A stretch of 64,000 nucleotides of DNA, from the NCBI GenBank assembly GCA_009691725.1, contig SIAP01000010.1:1-64000 (forward strand), given 5' to 3'. The notes below the pieces were generated by a model that worked only from the letters and a program-made list of their open reading frames with translations, did not search any database and was not told the DNA's origin. The position numbers and the translations under genes were made by a program. Shown here one piece after another: positions 1 to 8,027 of the stretch (positions are counted from its first letter, which is position 1; every line of letters begins with the position of its first letter). This stretch comes from Phycisphaerales bacterium. Lineage in GTDB: Bacteria; Planctomycetota; Phycisphaerae; Phycisphaerales; SM1A02.

Positions 1-1
1 G

Positions 2-466
2 CTGAGCATTCTCAGCGCCATTGGCTACGGAATGTATGGACTCAGTGTGCGCCGCTGTATGCATCAGTATCACCCGGTGATTGCATTCGCCGTCATCTGC
101 CAACTCACAGCAGTTGGACTCATCATCCTAATGCTCATCTACGGACGCGATCATGGCATGTATGTCCCGCAACTCTCTGGCATGGTGCTTGCTGAACTTG
201 GCATCAGTGCCTTCATCGGCATCGCCGTTGGTCACGTCTTCTATTATGTGAGTATCGCGCGCATCGGCGTGGTGATCACCAGCGGCGTGCTGCAACTCCA
301 ACCCTTTCTCGTGAGCGCAGGCAGTTTCGTGCTCTTTGGCGAACTCTTTGCCTGGTGGCAGTGGCTCGCAGGTTTCGTCGCAGTCGGCGGCGCGTACCTG
401 ATGCTCACCGCCAAGGGCAGCGGCGCGAAGAGACTCTCGATGGCATCGACCGAGGGATCGGATTGA
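2..466 (+). CDS. EamA/DMT-family transporter, C-terminal part (5' truncated by window edge)
   Basis: The reading frame is open from the first bases of the window, so the gene starts upstream; only about 155 residues are seen. They form four to five hydrophobic segments separated by short loops, with the ends pattern of EamA (DMT superfamily) permeases: a late helix followed by GxVLFGE, a WQW segment and a last helix G-A-Y-L-M-L. Members export or import small metabolites across the inner membrane; the substrate cannot be told. The stop lies 47 bases before the start of the aldehyde dehydrogenase gene on the same strand, so the two may be co-transcribed. The family call rests on the hydropathy pattern and these short motifs. 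Confidence 0.75.
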   Translation: MSILSAIGYGMYGLSVRRCMHQYHPVIAFAVICQLTAVGLIILMLIYGRDHGMYVPQLSGMVLAELGISAFIGIAVGHVFYYVSIARIGVVITSGVLQLQPFLVSAGSFVLFGELFAWWQWLAGFVAVGGAYLMLTAKGSGAKRLSMASTEGSD

Positions 467-513
467 CCGTGCGGACCGCAAGCGGATCTCCCGCAACATC
501 TATCCTTGATCCA

Positions 514-2010
514 ATGACTGCAGCGACTGCAATGACCGCAACCACCACCATTCAGAATCTGATTGATGGTCGATTCGCACCTGCGAGTGGTGGTGCGATC
601 ATTTCGGTGTACGACCCGGCCACAGGATCACTCATCGCCACCGCACCCGACAGCACTGCACACGACATCGATGCCGCAGTCGATGCCGCTGCCGCTGCCT
701 TTCCCGCGTGGCATGCGCTGGGTGCACCAGCTCGCGCTGCACAATTGCGCACACTTGCAGACCTTGTCGAGCGCGACGCGGATGAGTTCGCACGCGTCGA
801 ATCACTCGACACGGGAAAGCCGCTCGCCCTCGCCCGTTCCATCGACATTCCGCGCGCCATTTCCAATCTGCGTTTCTTTGCTGATGCCGTTGTTGCCGAC
901 GAAGGCGAGACATTCGAGAATGCGCAGTCGCGCAGCGCGGTCCATCACCGAGCCCTCGGCGTCGCCGCCTGCATTTCGCCCTGGAATCTTCCGCTCTATC
1001 TCTTCACATGGAAGATCGCGCCTGCGCTCGCGGCGGGATGCACCGTCGTCGGCAAGCCCAGTGAAGTCACGCCGCTCACGGCATGGATGCTCGCGCGTTT
1101 GTGTGTTGAGGCGGGGTTCCCAAGAGGCGTGGTGAACATTGTGCAGGGACGTGGGCTGCTCTCGGGTGCCGCACTGGTGGCGCATCCGCGAGTTGCGTGC
1201 ATCACATTCACTGGCGGCACGGCGACAGGAGAATCCATCGCGCGCGCTGCGGCTCCGTCGTTCAAGCGCACCGCACTCGAACTGGGTGGCAAGAATCCCG
1301 CGTTGGTCTTCGCCGACGCCGCGGGTCCAGCGCAACTGCAGGCAACCGTCGAAGGCATCGTCCGTGCTGCGTTCACAAATCAGGGACAGGTCTGCCACTG
1401 TGCTTCGCGCATCTTGGTGGAGCGCAGCGCATGGGATGTGTTCGTCCCAGCACTCGTTGAGCGCACGAAGCGACTGCGTGTCGGCGATCCACTGGATGCC
1501 ACGACCGACATCGGCGCTCTCGTCTCTGGACAGCATCTGCTGAAAGTTGCTGCAGCGGTCGATGCCGCACGACGGGATGGAGCAACCATTCACTGCGGTG
1601 GTGTGCGTGTCGATCCTGCGATGCTCCCAGAGCGCATTCGCGCCGGCGCGTTCTATCCACCAACGCTGATGAGCGATCTCGCGACGACCGCACGCGCCAA
1701 CCAAGAAGAAATCTTCGGTCCAGTCGCAACGCTGATTCCATTTGAGAGCGACGCAGAGGCGATCGCCATCGCCAATGGGACTCGGTATGGACTTTCGGCG
1801 ACGGTGTGGACGAACGACGATGCACGCGCTTCACGCATCGCATCGCAACTCGACTGCGGCACGGTGTGGATCAACTCGTGGATGGTGCGCGATCTGCGCG
1901 TTCCAATCGGCGGAATGCATGCGAGTGGACTCGGTCGCGAAGGCGGACGCGAGGCGCTGCACTTCTTCGCGGAACCCGTTGCCGTTGTGCGTGCGAACAC
2001 TTCAACGTGA
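514..2010 (+). CDS. Aldehyde dehydrogenase, probable 2-aminomuconate (2-hydroxymuconate) 6-semialdehyde dehydrogenase
   Basis: NAD-dependent aldehyde dehydrogenase of 498 residues, the usual family length. Expected catalytic residues are present: Asn158 in ISPWNLPLY, Lys181 in GKPSE, Glu256 in LELGGKNP and nucleophile Cys294 in NQGQVCHCASR. The ISPWNLPLY-TWKIAPALAAG block and the double-Cys CxC active site are typical of the branch containing XylG/DmpC and 2-aminomuconate semialdehyde dehydrogenase. The RidA-like gene directly downstream, matching 2-aminomuconate deaminase, favours the kynurenine branch over phenol meta-cleavage. The frame is open further upstream, but ATG 514 is the first ATG after the transporter stop that precedes the conserved domain; ATG 532 is an alternative. 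Confidence 0.9.
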   Translation: MTAATAMTATTTIQNLIDGRFAPASGGAIISVYDPATGSLIATAPDSTAHDIDAAVDAAAAAFPAWHALGAPARAAQLRTLADLVERDADEFARVESLDTGKPLALARSIDIPRAISNLRFFADAVVADEGETFENAQSRSAVHHRALGVAACISPWNLPLYLFTWKIAPALAAGCTVVGKPSEVTPLTAWMLARLCVEAGFPRGVVNIVQGRGLLSGAALVAHPRVACITFTGGTATGESIARAAAPSFKRTALELGGKNPALVFADAAGPAQLQATVEGIVRAAFTNQGQVCHCASRILVERSAWDVFVPALVERTKRLRVGDPLDATTDIGALVSGQHLLKVAAAVDAARRDGATIHCGGVRVDPAMLPERIRAGAFYPPTLMSDLATTARANQEEIFGPVATLIPFESDAEAIAIANGTRYGLSATVWTNDDARASRIASQLDCGTVWINSWMVRDLRVPIGGMHASGLGREGGREALHFFAEPVAVVRANTST

Positions 2011-2034
2011 GGGCATATCAATGAGAGACACCAC

Positions 2035-2436
2035 ATGAATCACGACATTCATTCCACGCGCGCGCCGGAACCGGTTGGTCCATACCCACATGCCAAACGC
2101 GCAGGAGGATTCGTTTTTCTCAGCGGCGTTGGACCACGGCAGCGTGGAAGCATGGTCATCCCAGGCGTCGATCCCTTTGACTTTGAGACGCAGTGCCGCG
2201 CATGTTTCGAGAATGTTCGACTCGTCGTCGCCGATGCAGGATTGCCCTGGACGAGCGTTGCCGATGTCACCATCTATCTCACCAACATGCAGCGCGACTT
2301 CGCCACTTACAACCGCATCTACGCCGAGTATTTCGCTGGGACGGGGAATCCAAATCCAACACGGACCACACTCGAAATCGGCGCGCTGCCGACTCCGATC
2401 GCGGTCGAGGTGAAGGCGATCTGCTGGGCTGGATGA
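2035..2436 (+). CDS. RidA/YjgF-family protein, probable 2-aminomuconate deaminase
   Basis: 133 residues, the length of a single RidA domain. The N-terminal GPYPHAKRAGGFVFLSG and the C-terminal TRTTLEIGALPTPIAVEV are the two RidA signature regions; the second carries the Arg that binds the substrate carboxylate. Ordinary RidA hydrolyses reactive enamines. The subgroup acting as 2-aminomuconate deaminase turns 2-aminomuconate into 4-oxalocrotonate (2-oxo-3-hexenedioate) plus ammonia. That specific function is inferred from the aldehyde dehydrogenase 24 bases upstream, which would supply the substrate. A generic enamine deaminase remains possible. Confidence 0.85.
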   Translation: MNHDIHSTRAPEPVGPYPHAKRAGGFVFLSGVGPRQRGSMVIPGVDPFDFETQCRACFENVRLVVADAGLPWTSVADVTIYLTNMQRDFATYNRIYAEYFAGTGNPNPTRTTLEIGALPTPIAVEVKAICWAG

Positions 2437-2583
2437 CAGGCTGGATCACTCACACTGGACTCACTTCTCACGCGCTCGTCGCTCCAAGGACTTGTCAGTA
2501 CCCTCCACGCTCTTGTCGTTGATTGGCGTGATTGGCATCGCACGTTGCACACACGCCTCTCTTTCCTCCTGGAGTGACTCATC

Positions 2584-3111
2584 ATGCTCGAACATGTCTG
2601 GCCGACGCTTCCACTTTCCTTGCGCGACGAACTCATCGCGCAGTGTGTGAAATACCTGCGGAATTCGCCTGATGAGTGTGATGCGTTCGCTCAGATCGTC
2701 GCTGACATCACCAAGTCGCGCGCGCAGACCGTCAAGTCGCAGTGGCGACTCGCCAACATCTACGGCACAAAGTTGGCACTCGCACGAGATCCACAACGAG
2801 CATCGCCATTTTTCGCGACCACCTTCGTCGCCGTTCGGAAGGACGATGTCACCGCGCTCTACTCTGCCCTTGGAGTTGCGCACAAGGATCTCGCGGTCGA
2901 ATCGTCGTCCGCGGACATCACGCCACCGACTCAGGCGCAGTTCGCGTCCGCGCTCACCACAGGCGTGGATGGCATCTCTGGCGATGTGCTGCACTGCATG
3001 ATCGCTGTGATCGCCGATGCCGGTATTGATGCGTGGCAATTGCCAGCGCGCACGGCACTTGCATCACACTTGCTGCAGGCGCGGCGGCAGGAGAGTCCGC
3101 AGGAGCGTTGA
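2584..3111 (+). CDS. Hypothetical protein, 175 aa
   Basis: I do not recognise this protein. It has 175 residues, no signal peptide and no membrane helix, so it is probably cytoplasmic. The first 50 residues look helical and acidic (LPLSLRDELIAQCVKYLRN), and the C-terminal third is Ala-rich and helical. A GGAG motif lies 10 bases before ATG 2584. It sits 147 bases after the RidA gene and 24 bases before the ABC-F gene on the same strand, so it may be transcribed with the ABC-F gene. The 147-base gap upstream shows no clear hairpin or promoter. Confidence 0.7.
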   Translation: MLEHVWPTLPLSLRDELIAQCVKYLRNSPDECDAFAQIVADITKSRAQTVKSQWRLANIYGTKLALARDPQRASPFFATTFVAVRKDDVTALYSALGVAHKDLAVESSSADITPPTQAQFASALTTGVDGISGDVLHCMIAVIADAGIDAWQLPARTALASHLLQARRQESPQER

Positions 3112-3135
3112 GCGCGCCCACCCGCGCAGATCGTC

Positions 3136-5061
3136 ATGCTCCTCGTCGCAACTGACCTGGCAAAGTCTCACGGACTTCGCGAACTCTTTTCCAGCGTCTC
3201 TATCAGCGTCGCCGATGGAGATCTGGTTGGATGCATTGGTCCAAATGGTTCTGGCAAGAGCACGCTCCTGCGAATGCTTGCGGGCAAGGAGGAACCAGAC
3301 CGAGGCATCGTGCGCACGCAGCGCGGCGCGGTGATTGTGTATGTGCCGCAACGGGATGACTTTCCAGATGGCACGACCCCCCGCCTGGTTGCGACAGCTG
3401 CGTCGCTGGGAGCGGCATCGGTTCATGATGATGCGCACGAAGCACAAGTGCTCGGCACGATGATCCTTGGGAAGTTGGGATTCCCCGATGCCTCGATGGA
3501 TGAGTCTGTCGAGCTGCTCTCGGGTGGATGGAAGAAGCGACTCTCGATTGCGCGCGGACTCTGCGAGGCCGGTGGCACGCCTGACCTCCTCCTGCTCGAT
3601 GAACCCACCAACCATCTTGATGTGGAGGGAATTCGCTGGCTCGAACAGTTTCTCGCGCGTCCATCAAACGACATTCGCGCTGGCGCGTGTGTGTTCATCA
3701 CACACGATCGTGCCTTCTTGGAGCGGGTCGCCACACGCGTGGTGGAACTCAGCCGTGCGTATCCGCAAGGAACGCTCTGCACCGAGGGGAACTACACAGA
3801 ATTTCTCCGCCGTCGAGGCGAGTTTCTCGAATCGCAGGCGCGTGCGGAGAGCGCGCTCGCCAACGAAGTGCGAATCGACAATGTGTGGCTTGGTCGTGGT
3901 GCGCAGGCACGGCGCACCAAGGCGAAGGGTCGAATCGAAGAGAGTGCCCAACGCCGCGACGAACTCGATGCCATCAGCGAACGCAATGCTGCTGCGAGTG
4001 CTGGCGGAGCGCGAGTCGATTTCACTGCCAGCGGACGGCGCACTCGCAAACTCGTTCACGCCGTTGGCATCGCCAAGGGTTTCGCCAATGCTGCAGGTGA
4101 GACCCGCACGCTCTTTCGCGATCTTGACCTTGACCTCGCACCGGGTGATCGCATTGGGTTGATGGGCGCCAACGGCAGTGGCAAGACGACGCTCTTGCGG
4201 ATTCTCTGCGGCGACCTTGCGCCGGATCGAGGGAGTGTGGCGCATGCAGATCCAATGCCGCGCATCGTTGTGCTGCGACAACAACGCGCCGATATTCCAG
4301 AGAGCACACTTCTGCGTGACGCGATCTGTCCAGTCGGCGATGTGGTTGACTTTCAGGGACGCCCGATGCACATCACGGCATGGGCGAGGCGCTTTCTGTT
4401 CAAGGATGCGCAGTTGCTCCAGACGGTCGGCAATCTCTCTGGCGGCGAGCGGGCGCGCGCCCACCTTGCACGGATGATGCTCGAACCCGCAGACATTCTG
4501 GTCCTCGATGAACCGACCAATGATCTCGACATTCCAACACTCGAAGTGTTGGAAGAATCCGTCGAGTCTTTCCCAGGCGCGGTGTTGTTGGTCACACATG
4601 ACCGCACAATGCTGGCGCGACTGGCAAAGAGCGTGGTCGTGATTGGTGCGCCAGACGCGTCCGTCTCGGTGGTGGCCAGTCTTGATCAGGCACTCACTGC
4701 TCTTGAGCGAGCAGAGCGTGCGACACAGGTTCGCCACCGCGAGTCGCAGCGGGAAGTGCGAGCGGATACCCAGCGCGATGCCCAGCGCGATGCGTCTGCG
4801 AACGCCGCTGCGCCAGCGACCTTTTCTCCCGCGCTGCGCAAGAAACTGAGTTACAAGGAGCAGCGCGAGTTCGATGGGATCGAACGCGCGGTTCATGATG
4901 CCGAAGCGGCTGCGCACGCCGCAGAGGCGCGTGTTGCAGATCCTGAAGTCGCTGCAGATCACCTCAAGATGGCGCAGGCGTGTACAGCGCTCGATGAAGC
5001 ACATGCCACGGTGCACTCGCTCTACGCACGCTGGCAAGAATTGGAAAGCAAGCGCGGGTGA
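3136..5061 (+). CDS. ABC-F family ATP-binding protein (Uup/EttA-like ribosome-associated ATPase)
   Basis: Soluble tandem ATPase of 641 residues without membrane segments. Domain 1 has Walker A GPNGSGKST, signature LLSGGWKKR and Walker B LLLLDEPTNHLD. Domain 2 has GANGSGKTT, LSGGERARA and LVLDEPTNDLD. The arm between them (about residues 215-300) is charged and helical, as in the ribosome-contacting linker of ABC-F proteins. The last 110 residues are a charged Ala-rich coiled coil with an RDAQRDA repeat, resembling the C-terminal domain of Uup. ABC-F proteins act on the ribosomal E site or in antibiotic protection, not in transport. The subfamily (Uup or other) is not settled by eye. Confidence 0.92.
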   Translation: MLLVATDLAKSHGLRELFSSVSISVADGDLVGCIGPNGSGKSTLLRMLAGKEEPDRGIVRTQRGAVIVYVPQRDDFPDGTTPRLVATAASLGAASVHDDAHEAQVLGTMILGKLGFPDASMDESVELLSGGWKKRLSIARGLCEAGGTPDLLLLDEPTNHLDVEGIRWLEQFLARPSNDIRAGACVFITHDRAFLERVATRVVELSRAYPQGTLCTEGNYTEFLRRRGEFLESQARAESALANEVRIDNVWLGRGAQARRTKAKGRIEESAQRRDELDAISERNAAASAGGARVDFTASGRRTRKLVHAVGIAKGFANAAGETRTLFRDLDLDLAPGDRIGLMGANGSGKTTLLRILCGDLAPDRGSVAHADPMPRIVVLRQQRADIPESTLLRDAICPVGDVVDFQGRPMHITAWARRFLFKDAQLLQTVGNLSGGERARAHLARMMLEPADILVLDEPTNDLDIPTLEVLEESVESFPGAVLLVTHDRTMLARLAKSVVVIGAPDASVSVVASLDQALTALERAERATQVRHRESQREVRADTQRDAQRDASANAAAPATFSPALRKKLSYKEQREFDGIERAVHDAEAAAHAAEARVADPEVAADHLKMAQACTALDEAHATVHSLYARWQELESKRG

Positions 5062-5073
5062 TGGACTGTGGAG

Positions 5074-5736
5074 TTATCTCGGGCGATCGCCGAGTGAGCG
5101 CAGCGCTGCGCGGATCGGACTGGCGTCGAACCTCTCAAGATTGAGCGGGAGAGCACACAATTCGTACAGCCCGGGTGACACAGCATCGAGTACCAATCCT
5201 TCGATGATCGCCACATCGCGCGCAAAGAAGCGCGCATGCGCGGGCAACTCCTTAGAGTCTGCGCAGTCCACGCTGGGCGTGTCGATCCCCACGAGACGCA
5301 CACCTCGATCAGCGAGCCAATCAACCAGCGCAGGTTCGAGCGCAGTGAACATGGGGTTCCACACGCAGGGATCGCCGCACGAGCCCGTGGCAATCAAGAT
5401 GCGTGGGACGGATGGTGTCCAATCTTCTGGCACATCGAGATCGCCATGTCCAATGCGTGCGCACGCACTGGGACGATTCGCACGAACGCGCACAACGTCG
5501 CACGCGCCCCAGTACAACTCGAGCGGTTGCTGATCGATCGTGCGACCATCCCTCCCATAGTGACTCGGCGCATCTGCATGCGATCCAAGATGCACCGTCG
5601 TTCGCAGCGTGCTCAACGTGATCGCATCACCTCGCGTCATGTCGAAGAGCACCTCGCGCGACAGCGGCGCGTCGCCAGGAAAAACCGCCGTGCGAGAGGA
5701 GACGCGCGGCGAGATGTCGATGATTTCGCCGCGCAT
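5074..5736 (-). CDS. kynB: Kynurenine formamidase / cyclase-family metal-dependent hydrolase
   Basis: 220 residues, matching the KynB/cyclase family. The metal site HLGSHADAPSHY (HxGSHxDxPxH) is intact, and the N-terminus starts with the family pattern EIIDISPRVS---VFPGD. The enzyme hydrolyses N-formyl-L-kynurenine to L-kynurenine plus formate in tryptophan breakdown. With the 2-aminomuconate enzymes 3 kb away it makes a kynurenine pathway plausible. The start is uncertain: ATG 5736 gives the normal N-terminus, while TTG 5748 would overlap the stop of the upstream SDR gene (TTGA, 5745-5748). Other cyclase-family amidases share the motif, so the exact substrate is inferred. Confidence 0.85.
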   Translation of the reverse strand: MRGEIIDISPRVSSRTAVFPGDAPLSREVLFDMTRGDAITLSTLRTTVHLGSHADAPSHYGRDGRTIDQQPLELYWGACDVVRVRANRPSACARIGHGDLDVPEDWTPSVPRILIATGSCGDPCVWNPMFTALEPALVDWLADRGVRLVGIDTPSVDCADSKELPAHARFFARDVAIIEGLVLDAVSPGLYELCALPLNLERFDASPIRAALRSLGDRPR

Positions 5737-5744
5737 CGTCACGC

Positions 5745-6551
5745 TCAACTCTGCATCGCCGTGCGTCCACCATCGACTGGAAGATTCACTCCATTCACAT
5801 ACGACGCGGCGGGCGAGGCAAGAAAGAGCGCGACTGATGCGATCTCATCGGCCTCCCCGAGGCGGCCCGCAGGGATGGTTGCGATTGCGGCGCGTTCCAC
5901 CTCTTCGACCGTTGACGCGGCGCGACTCGCACGTCCTTTGAAAATCGCGGCAAGCCGAGCGGTGCGCGTGAACCCGGGCAAGATCGTGTTCACTGTGATT
6001 CCAAAGGGCGCGAGTTCACCCGCGAGTGTCCGTCCCCAGTTCGCAACCGCAGCGCGAATGGTGTTTGAGATTCCAAGTCCTCGAATGGGAGTGATCACAG
6101 ATGTGCTTGTGATATTGATGATGCGTCCATACTTCGCGTCGCGCATTCCAGGCGCACAGGCTTGCACGATTGCCTGACCAGTCAGCACATGCAATTCAAA
6201 TGCCTTTGTGAAATCCTCGGGCGCTGCATCAATCGCCAACCCCGCCGGTGGACCTCCAGTGTTGTGGAGAACGATGTGGACGATTCCCACACTCGCCACA
6301 TGCGCAAGCACCGCCGATTGCACCGTGCGCCAGTTGGTGTAATCGACGAGGAGCGTGTGGTGTGTCTGCGTGGCGGTCTTCGCGAGTCCAGCCATCACCT
6401 GCGCGAGCCCGTCCCCGTTGCGACCCATGATCGTCACCGAAGCACCAGCGCGTGCGAAAGACTCTGCGCAGGCACGACCAATTCCTTGCGTCGCTCCGCC
6501 GACGAGTGCGTGCCGTCCAACCAATGACAGGGGACAAGTTGAGTCGCTCAT
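5745..6551 (-). CDS. Short-chain dehydrogenase/reductase (SDR) lacking the Tyr-xxx-Lys pair
   Basis: 268 residues with a Rossmann fold: GGATQGIGRA near residue 20 binds the dinucleotide, and the NTGG motif and NITSTS region follow. Where a classical SDR carries YxxxK, this protein has ISNTIRAAV, so both the catalytic Tyr and Lys are missing. I recall a subgroup of SDRs with this LSNxxR-like replacement; its substrates are poorly known. ATG 6551 is the first ATG before the conserved domain. The gene is upstream of and nearly touching kynB on the same strand, suggesting co-transcription and perhaps a role in the same pathway. Confidence 0.85.
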   Translation of the reverse strand: MSDSTCPLSLVGRHALVGGATQGIGRACAESFARAGASVTIMGRNGDGLAQVMAGLAKTATQTHHTLLVDYTNWRTVQSAVLAHVASVGIVHIVLHNTGGPPAGLAIDAAPEDFTKAFELHVLTGQAIVQACAPGMRDAKYGRIINITSTSVITPIRGLGISNTIRAAVANWGRTLAGELAPFGITVNTILPGFTRTARLAAIFKGRASRAASTVEEVERAAIATIPAGRLGEADEIASVALFLASPAASYVNGVNLPVDGGRTAMQS

Positions 6552-6561
6552 GTGCGCAAGA

Positions 6562-7560
6562 CTATCGACCTCGCCAGTCGCTCGTTCCCACAGTTTGCGT
6601 GAAGGAGCGCGACATGTCCTGCACCTGACTCTGCATCGCATTCATCTGCGCCTGCATCTGCTGTCGTTGCTTCATCATCGCACTCAACAATTGTTGATTC
6701 TCTGCCATCGTCGCAGGAGGACGGGTGATCGCCATCCCCTGCGGCGTCTGCACAATGAAACTTCCACCGGCGTTCCCTGCACCGCCAGTTCGAGCAGCGC
6801 CAGATGCGCCGGTTGGTGCCGCCTCTTGCGCTCCCTGCTGCGCGATCATCGGCGCCCCAAATGGAGTCTGCGGAGACGACAGCCCTGGATTCTTGCTGGT
6901 CTGCGTCATCACGAGCGAGACCGATCCTGCGGGTTGATCGTTCTCCTCAAAGGTGGTCTTCCACAAGACTGTGCCGTCGAGTTGAAAGAAGAACGTCGTG
7001 TCGAGTGATCGCTTCATCCCATTCGAATTCAAGAGCGCGTTGGAAGTCACGAATGTCAACGCACGTGCGGCATCGTCGTACATCCCCGTCGAGAGGAACA
7101 TCGAACGATCGCCATTGGTGATTTCGCTGCGCGTATACCCAATGCTCGGAGTGAATCCCATCACATCAATCGTCTGCAGCGCTGCGCCTGACCCATTCCA
7201 CAGGACATGATCACCTGAAAGAAAATGACCGCCGAGTGTCCACCCGAACTGTGCCTCTCCCTGAAATGGTCCACTGACGGTGCCGTCTGATGCTGTCGCG
7301 TTTCCAGCGACGGACCACGATCCAACCAATTGACCCAAGATCGCCATCGCCATCGCATCATCCGCACCGGCTGGAGTGATCGAGCCACGGGGTGCTCGTT
7401 GTGCACTGGCACCCTGCGCAACCGCTGGCGGTTGAGCCGTCGCCGCGGGTGGAGTCGGCGGCGCCTGTCGTAACGCGCCAGCGAGGGTCAGCGCGAGCGC
7501 AGTGCATACGCCCATTCCAACTGCGAATCCATATGAAAATGTGTTGCGCGTGGTGGTCAT
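6562..7560 (-). CDS. Membrane-anchored or secreted DUF1579-like protein
   Basis: 332 residues. An N-terminal hydrophobic stretch (FAVGMGVCTALALTLAGAL, about residues 10-28) is a signal peptide or anchor, followed by a Pro/Ala-rich spacer. The middle region (about 85-220) has the pattern of DUF1579: LVGSWSVAGN, GEAQFGWTLGGHFLSGD, and GYTRSEI. The C-terminus is Ala/Gly-rich and ends in a Gln/Met-rich helix (MMKQRQQMQAQMNAMQSQ) likely to form a coiled coil. Function is unknown; DUF1579 proteins are often lipocalin-like. ATG 7560 overlaps the stop of the dCMP deaminase gene (ATGA, 7557-7560), so translation is coupled. Confidence 0.75.
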   Translation of the reverse strand: MTTTRNTFSYGFAVGMGVCTALALTLAGALRQAPPTPPAATAQPPAVAQGASAQRAPRGSITPAGADDAMAMAILGQLVGSWSVAGNATASDGTVSGPFQGEAQFGWTLGGHFLSGDHVLWNGSGAALQTIDVMGFTPSIGYTRSEITNGDRSMFLSTGMYDDAARALTFVTSNALLNSNGMKRSLDTTFFFQLDGTVLWKTTFEENDQPAGSVSLVMTQTSKNPGLSSPQTPFGAPMIAQQGAQEAAPTGASGAARTGGAGNAGGSFIVQTPQGMAITRPPATMAENQQLLSAMMKQRQQMQAQMNAMQSQVQDMSRSFTQTVGTSDWRGR

Positions 7561-8027
7561 TTCGAAGAGGGTACCGAAGCAGCAAAGGTGCGGTAGCACA
7601 CGCCGGCCTCGTCGAACAGTTCCCTCGCAAGAGCCAGTGACCTCTGCCAATGCTCATCGCCACCTGCAACTTCGTAGGTCACCACTTCCGCGATCCCCGC
7701 CTGAATCACCGCGAGCGCACATTGCACGCATGGGCTGAAGGTGGAATAAAGCGTGCAACCCTGTGGGCTCACCCCATTTCGCGCGCACTGCAAGATCGCA
7801 TTGAGTTCCGCATGACAGACCAGGTCGTACTTCGTCGGTCGTTCGAGTCGCTCTGGATGATCTGCGATTCCCTGCGGCAGTCCATTGAATCCAGTACTCA
7901 GGATCTGCTTTGTCGGAGAGACGATGACCGCACCAACTCCCCGTGACGGGTCCTTGCTCCATGTTGCGATTCTCCCCGCGAGATCCAAGAAGCGTAAGTG
8001 CCAGCGATCTGTTCGTTCATGGGTCAT
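7557..8027 (-). CDS. Deoxycytidylate (dCMP) deaminase family protein
   Basis: 156 residues with the complete zinc-dependent cytidine deaminase motif: CHAELNAIL (His ligand and catalytic Glu) and PCVQCA (two Cys ligands). The N-terminal WSKDPSRGVGAVIV and GFNGLPQGI match the dCMP deaminase/ComEB branch. It converts dCMP to dUMP and feeds thymidylate synthesis in the cytoplasm. ATG 8027 overlaps the stop of the protease gene by ATGA, and its own stop overlaps the next start in the same way, so it is the middle member of a coupled chain of otherwise unrelated genes. Confidence 0.93.
   Translation of the reverse strand: MTHERTDRWHLRFLDLAGRIATWSKDPSRGVGAVIVSPTKQILSTGFNGLPQGIADHPERLERPTKYDLVCHAELNAILQCARNGVSPQGCTLYSTFSPCVQCALAVIQAGIAEVVTYEVAGGDEHWQRSLALARELFDEAGVCYRTFAASVPSSK

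Noticed and set aside
2437-2583. 147-base gap as a small RNA or riboswitch
   Set aside because: No stable stem-loop or conserved aptamer pattern was seen.
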